From: CAYRXE01 sp964428205
GTDB taxonomy: Bacteria > Patescibacteriota > Gracilibacteria > Peribacterales > Peribacteraceae
Length of the DNA stretch: 9,166 nt
NCBI GenBank assembly: GCA_964428205.1
Contig: CAYRXE010000039.1
Span: 1 to 9,166, forward strand
Reading direction: 5' to 3'
Part shown: positions 6,878 through 9,166 of the stretch, piece by piece
Position numbering within the stretch: the stretch's first letter is position 1
How the letters are laid out: every line of letters begins with the position of its first letter
Program-made: the position numbers and the translations under genes
The notes under the pieces: model-generated
What the model was told of the DNA's origin: nothing
Database searches by the model: none
What the model saw: only the letters and a program-made list of their open reading frames with translations

Positions 6878-7705
6878 CTATCCCAGGATTCTCACAGCCT
6901 CCTTGTAGCCCTCGGGCGTGCCTGTATCTAAGCGCTTTCCCTGCATTTCCACGCCCCAGATAGGCACGTGGTCTTTGCGGTGGATCAACGCATCAATCAG
7001 GCGGATCTCCCCTCCCTGGCCGCTCTCTACTTCGTGCAGTACGCCAATGACAGAATGCGGGATCAAATATTTTCCAATGATGCCGAGTGTTGTGGGTGCG
7101 GCCTCGGGCTTAGGTTTTTCTACCAGTCCCGTAACACGTTTTACGTTGCCCTTCGACTGGGCTTCATCAATCGCCACAATGCCATAACTGCTCACGCGCT
7201 CACGCGCCACGTTCTCCAGTGCCAAGAGTGCGCCGGGGTTCTGCACGTCGTGCTCTAAGTTTGCGTAGGCATCTACCAATTGCTGCAGGCCTGTTTTTTC
7301 GCCGTGGATCAGATCATCGCCAAAGAGCACGGCGACTACCGGGTCCTGCACCCAGTCGCGTGCCTGGAGAATCGCGTGCCCATCACCGTGTTGTTCGCGC
7401 TGGTAGGCCACAGAAAAACGCACGTTGTCGTATTTTTTCAGCTCACTAAGGGCGTCCAGTTTTCCCTTTTTTGCGAGTACGGCTTCCAAGTCTGGGTGTG
7501 GAGCGAAGTACTGTGGGATCATTTCTTTACCGGTGTTGATCACAAAGCAGATGTCGTCGATGCCCACGCCCAAACACTCGTCGACCAAGTGCGCGATGAT
7601 CGGCTTGGTGCCGAGCGGCAGTAATTCCTTGGGTACCACTTTGGTCCATGGGAGAAACCGCGTGCCGAGTCCGGCAACCGGAAGAATGGCTTGGGTGATT
7701 TTCAT
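6878..7705 (-). CDS. galU: UTP--glucose-1-phosphate uridylyltransferase
   Basis: It makes UDP-glucose from UTP and glucose 1-phosphate, supplying glycan synthesis in the cytosol. The 275 residues are slightly short for GalU (about 290-300). Visible motifs: the nucleotide-binding loop AGLGTRFLPWTK (11-22) with W20 where GalU usually has A, PKELLPL (25-31), GDGHAIL (107-113), FGDDL (128-132) with the metal-binding aspartates, VEKPKP (195-200), GGEIRLIDAL (231-240) and GKRLDTGTPEGY (256-267) with the conserved D260. The product fits the glycosyltransferase at the start of the window, although they are in different transcripts. The ATG has no Shine-Dalgarno sequence; a TAGACT hexamer ends eight bases before it. 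purA follows after 48 bases in the same direction, so read-through is likely. A related nucleotidyltransferase for another sugar cannot be excluded. Confidence 0.93.
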   Translation of the reverse strand: MKITQAILPVAGLGTRFLPWTKVVPKELLPLGTKPIIAHLVDECLGVGIDDICFVINTGKEMIPQYFAPHPDLEAVLAKKGKLDALSELKKYDNVRFSVAYQREQHGDGHAILQARDWVQDPVVAVLFGDDLIHGEKTGLQQLVDAYANLEHDVQNPGALLALENVARERVSSYGIVAIDEAQSKGNVKRVTGLVEKPKPEAAPTTLGIIGKYLIPHSVIGVLHEVESGQGGEIRLIDALIHRKDHVPIWGVEMQGKRLDTGTPEGYKEAVRILG

Positions 7706-7713
7706 GGCGCTTT

Positions 7714-7719
7714 AGTCTA
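7714..7719 (-). promoter_or_regulatory. Predicted -10 box for galU (TAGACT)
   Basis: TAGACT on the minus strand (4 of 6 to TATAAT) ends eight bases before the galU ATG, which would give a two-base leader. The -35 region is poor. This is inferred from the spacing shared with serS, uvrB and the hsp20 gene. Confidence 0.35.
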
Positions 7720-7785
7720 ATTGAGAATGGCCATTTGAGAATGCAGATTTTTCATTAAAGCGACTACAAACCGTCAGAACCTACT

Positions 7786-7813
7786 TTGACTAAACTATAG
7801 ATCATTGTAAAAT
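7786..7813 (+). promoter_or_regulatory. Sigma-70-type promoter of the 127-residue gene
   Basis: TTGACT (7786-7791) and TAAAAT (7808-7813) are separated by 16 bases, each 5 of 6 to consensus. This is the best promoter in the window. Transcription would start near 7820 and leave a leader of about 42 bases before the Shine-Dalgarno-preceded ATG. Confidence 0.7.
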
Positions 7814-7830
7814 TTATTTGTCTTTTACAA
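7805..7830. promoter_or_regulatory. Inverted repeat over the -10 box, candidate operator
   Basis: TTGTAAAA (7805-7812) and TTTTACAA (7823-7830) are perfect inverted 8-mers separated by 10 bases. The left arm overlaps the -10 hexamer and the right arm falls just after the predicted start site. This is a classical position for a repressor operator. Being AT-rich, the repeat could arise more easily by chance than a mixed sequence. Confidence 0.55.
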
Positions 7831-7847
7831 CATCGCTTAACCCTTTT

Positions 7848-7852
7848 GGAGG
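7848..7852 (+). promoter_or_regulatory. Ribosome binding site of the 127-residue gene
   Basis: GGAGG lies nine bases before the first of two tandem ATG codons (7862 and 7865), favouring 7862 as the start. Confidence 0.8.
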
Positions 7853-7861
7853 ATCGTTCCG

Positions 7862-8245
7862 ATGATGCGTTTCCCTGTAGTGAAGGCATGGTTGATTCCG
7901 CCTGATCAAGAAGCACGGATGCAAAAAGTTCGTTCGCTGATTGTTAACCAAGAAGCCATCCCCTGGTCTCGAGGCTACGAACTTCCGCTCGACGGCAAAC
8001 TTGCCATGGCAGAAGTTGAACGCACCGATGACCACAAACTCATGCTGAGCATGTTCGTTGGCAAGGATGTTGCACATCTTGTCTTCGACAAGCTGACATC
8101 ATCCTGTGTCACATCAGGCACCGAGTTTGAGGAGATCGACATTAAGCTCGCTGATGGCTGGGCGTGGAAGATTTTTCTGCCCTACGGATCAACGGCTGTG
8201 CACCTCGGCTGCGGCCGGTACGCAAAACTCCCTTCCAAAAAGTAG
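7862..8245 (+). CDS. Hypothetical protein, 127 residues
   Basis: I do not recognise this protein. It is well supported as a gene: a near-consensus promoter, a good Shine-Dalgarno sequence, a clean frame from ATG to TAG, and a hairpin just after the stop. It is soluble-looking, with no signal peptide or membrane helix, and appears mixed alpha/beta, with a hydrophobic start (VVKAWLIPP, 6-14), a hydrophobic stretch around 58-76 containing FVGKDVAHLVF (65-75), an aromatic segment DGWAWKIFLPY (98-108) and a lysine-rich end (PSKK). Two cysteines (82 and 116) form no metal motif. It stands alone as a transcript, divergent from galU and convergent with the hsp20 gene. The inverted repeat over its promoter suggests regulated expression. 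Nothing in it allows a function to be assigned. Confidence 0.8.
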   Translation: MMRFPVVKAWLIPPDQEARMQKVRSLIVNQEAIPWSRGYELPLDGKLAMAEVERTDDHKLMLSMFVGKDVAHLVFDKLTSSCVTSGTEFEEIDIKLADGWAWKIFLPYGSTAVHLGCGRYAKLPSKK

Positions 8246-8258
8246 AAGTGAGTGAAAG

Positions 8259-8295
8259 ACAAAACACCTCCCGCGTTTATCGTTGGAGGTTTTGT
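8259..8295. terminator. Possible bidirectional terminator between convergent genes
   Basis: ACAAAA (8259-8264) and CCTCC (8267-8271) pair with TTTTGT (8290-8295) and GGAGG (8285-8289), giving 11 bp with a 2-base bulge and a 13-base loop. The T-rich arm (TTTTGTTGT) follows the GC stem in the plus direction. On the minus strand the stem is followed by a comparable T-rich arm. It fills the 55-base gap between the 127-residue gene and the hsp20 gene. Confidence 0.65.
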
Positions 8296-8300
8296 TGTAC

Positions 8301-8750
8301 TTACGCTTCGTTGATTTTCACGACCTTCACGCGGTCTTCCTTTGGGATCAGGACTTTCAAAATACAATCCTTATTGAAGGTTGCGCGGATCTTCTTGGCA
8401 TCCACAGATACCGGCAGCGTAACCGATCTACTGAACTCGCCCCAGTAGCATTCCTGCAGGTAATACCTATCCCCTGCGATATCGTCTGGGTTCCTGCGTG
8501 TACCGCGAATGGTGACGGTGCGATCATCGACCTCAATATCCAAATCACTCATGCGCACACCGGCGAGCAATGCCTTGATGATGTAGTAATCATCCTGCTC
8601 GTAAATATCCACAGCGAGACGTCCCGCGTGATGAGACGCAGGTGTTGGTTCGTCATTTGTAAGTTCCTCGCGTTCAAGAGCGAGGGACATGCGGGGCTCA
8701 ACGTTGTCCCGCAGCGAACTGAAAATTCCGTGGAAGGGCGAAGCACTCAT
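8301..8750 (-). CDS. Small heat-shock protein, Hsp20/alpha-crystallin family
   Basis: It is an ATP-independent holdase chaperone that keeps unfolding proteins soluble in the cytosol, normally as a large oligomer. From the chosen start it has 149 residues, typical for the family. A variable N-terminal arm (1-43) precedes the alpha-crystallin domain (about 44-137): LAVDIYEQDDYYIIKA (45-60), GV..SDLDIEVDD (64-76), TVTIRGTRR (78-86), YWGEFSRSVTLPVSVDAKKIRA (102-123, the strongest family signature), and the last strand ILKVLIPKE (130-138). The usual NGVL before the last strand reads KDCIL, so the conserved glycine is missing. The tail VVKI (143-146) is only an imperfect I-x-I motif. The frame extends upstream to 8849, but that part is cysteine-rich and unlike the family and crosses the promoter, so 8750 is preferred (M21 at 8690 is an alternative). 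No Shine-Dalgarno sequence. Confidence 0.93.
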   Translation of the reverse strand: MSASPFHGIFSSLRDNVEPRMSLALEREELTNDEPTPASHHAGRLAVDIYEQDDYYIIKALLAGVRMSDLDIEVDDRTVTIRGTRRNPDDIAGDRYYLQECYWGEFSRSVTLPVSVDAKKIRATFNKDCILKVLIPKEDRVKVVKINEA

Positions 8751-8761
8751 CTTGGTACAGC

Positions 8762-8788
8762 ATGATACGCAGATTTGCGTATAGGCAA
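8762..8788 (-). promoter_or_regulatory. Predicted hsp20 promoter
   Basis: On the minus strand TTGCCT (8788-8783, 4 of 6) and TATCAT (8767-8762, 5 of 6) are separated by 15 bases. The -10 box ends 11 bases before the ATG at 8750, predicting a leader of about five bases. The short spacer would make it a weak or regulated promoter. Confidence 0.5.
8765..8782. promoter_or_regulatory. Perfect palindrome in the hsp20 promoter, candidate operator
   Basis: ATACGCA-GATT-TGCGTAT is a perfect 7-4-7 inverted repeat. It fills the whole spacer between the predicted -35 and -10 boxes and overlaps the -10 by three bases. It does not match CIRCE (TTAGCACTC-N9-GAGTGCTAA). A dimeric repressor bound here would block the hsp20 promoter. 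Confidence 0.65.
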
Positions 8789-8802
8789 AATACAAAACAC
8801 CG

Positions 8803-8827
8803 CAATAGTGGCTTGAGCACAATAGTG
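8803..8827. repeat. Direct repeat pair CAATAGTG
   Basis: Identical 8-mers at 8803-8810 and 8820-8827 are spaced 17 bases apart in the intergenic region between the hsp20 and Xre-type genes. They could be regulator sites, but short repeats also occur by chance. Confidence 0.3.
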
Positions 8828-8851
8828 ACACGCACCTCACATACTTCACCC

Positions 8852-8879
8852 TTGCCCTCTGTCAAAGCTTCAGTACACT
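8852..8879 (+). promoter_or_regulatory. Predicted promoter of the Xre-type gene
   Basis: TTGCCC (8852-8857) and TACACT (8874-8879) are separated by 16 bases, each 4 of 6 to consensus. Start would be near 8886, leaving 57 bases to ATG 8943 or 15 to ATG 8901. Confidence 0.4.
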
Positions 8880-8901
8880 ACGCCAGCCTACGGTCAGTAC
8901 A
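8870..8901. repeat. Direct repeat pair TCAGTACA
   Basis: Identical 8-mers at 8870-8877 and 8894-8901 are 24 bases apart. They flank the predicted start site of the Xre-type gene, and the first overlaps its -10 box. This suits an autoregulatory site but is unproven. Confidence 0.3.
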
Positions 8902-8942
8902 TGCTACTGGCTGTGTCCTATCAATTTGTTTCTCTCCGCCCT

Positions 8943-9166
8943 ATGCCTGCCGTCCAGCTGAAGAACACCATCCGCCGCCTGCGCTTTGAGAAGAATATGA
9001 CGCAGGAAGAACTCGCTTTGCGCGTTGGCGTAAGCCGCCAGACGATCATGAGCATTGAGCAGGGCCGCACGAATCCTTCGATCCTCCTTGCCCTTAGCAT
9101 CTCTAAGGCCTTGGGTGTGATTGTGACGGAAGTCTTCTCTATGGAAGGCAACCTCGCTCCAGTATA
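8943..9166 (+). CDS. Xre-family helix-turn-helix regulator (3' end cut off)
   Basis: It is a small DNA-binding protein of the Cro/CI-Xre type, resembling the compact YgzD/YozG-like regulators of about 65-75 residues. The visible 74 residues hold a complete HTH domain: NTIRRLRFEKNMTQEELA (8-25, helices 1 and 2), LRVGVSRQTIMSIEQG (26-41, turn and recognition helix) and NPSILLALSISKALGV (44-59), followed by VTEVFSME (61-68). The window ends after TA of the next codon, which could begin a stop, so the protein may be nearly complete. No Shine-Dalgarno sequence precedes ATG 8943. An in-frame ATG at 8901 would add 14 residues (MLLAVSYQF...), but these are outside the usual domain. It is transcribed away from the hsp20 gene and may regulate itself or its neighbours. 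Confidence 0.9.
   Translation, partial: MPAVQLKNTIRRLRFEKNMTQEELALRVGVSRQTIMSIEQGRTNPSILLALSISKALGVIVTEVFSMEGNLAPV

Noticed and set aside
8762..8788. CIRCE element / HrcA control of hsp20
   Set aside because: The palindrome (ATACGCA arms, 4-base centre) does not match the CIRCE arms or their 9-base spacing.
8751..8849. N-terminal extension of the Hsp20 frame
   Set aside because: The added 33 residues are cysteine-rich and unlike any Hsp20 arm. The stretch contains the -10 box and the palindrome.
8921..9151. Minus-strand 76-residue frame at the right edge
   Set aside because: It is opposite the clear Xre-type HTH coding sequence, which has recognisable domain motifs.
1..9166. tRNA genes, CRISPR arrays, insertion sequences
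   Set aside because: No cloverleaf-like sequence, regularly spaced repeats, transposase motifs or terminal inverted repeats were seen in the intergenic regions.

Overview
The window is a compact bacterial chromosome segment with eight genes and a partial ninth. Most are housekeeping genes. There is no insertion sequence, phage gene, CRISPR array, rRNA or recognisable tRNA. The standard genetic code applies, since serS and the purH-like gene end in TGA and no in-frame TGA needs reading through. Gene order does not match any well-known model genome. A free-standing IMP cyclohydrolase, an unusual SerRS motif 3, a long divergent PurA and several near-leaderless starts would fit a deep-branching lineage such as a Patescibacteria/CPR group (for example Peregrinibacteria or Peribacteria). 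That placement is a guess from general impression, not a result.

Layout. Positions 2-2397 (minus strand): serS followed by a GT4-type glycosyltransferase, overlapping by 4 bases (ATGA), so co-transcribed. Positions 2398-2570: divergent regulatory region with two small hairpins in the leader of the next gene. Positions 2571-3182 (plus): a stand-alone IMP cyclohydrolase domain equal to the N-terminal part of PurH, closed by a very strong terminator hairpin (3208-3241). Positions 3323-5335 (plus): uvrB. Positions 5336-7705 (minus): galU then purA. The purA and uvrB stop codons touch with no base between them. Positions 7706-7861: divergent region with a good sigma-70-type promoter and a perfect inverted repeat over its -10 box. 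Positions 7862-8245 (plus): an unrecognised 127-residue protein. Positions 8246-8300: a hairpin that could terminate in both directions. Positions 8301-8750 (minus): a small heat-shock protein whose promoter spacer is filled by a perfect 7-4-7 palindrome. Positions 8943-9166 (plus): an Xre-type helix-turn-helix regulator running off the end.

Functional links. The cyclohydrolase makes IMP and PurA takes IMP toward AMP, so two late purine steps are encoded 2.1 kb apart in separate transcripts. GalU (UDP-glucose) and the glycosyltransferase suggest cell-envelope or exopolysaccharide sugar metabolism. UvrB and Hsp20 are stress and repair functions. The best candidates for undescribed biology are: (1) the split PurH; (2) the two palindromic operator candidates at the hsp20 and 127-residue-gene promoters; (3) a recurring arrangement in which a -10-like hexamer ends only 8-11 bases before the start codon (serS, uvrB, galU, hsp20), suggesting leaderless mRNAs beside conventional Shine-Dalgarno genes. 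I see no clear new multi-gene system here.
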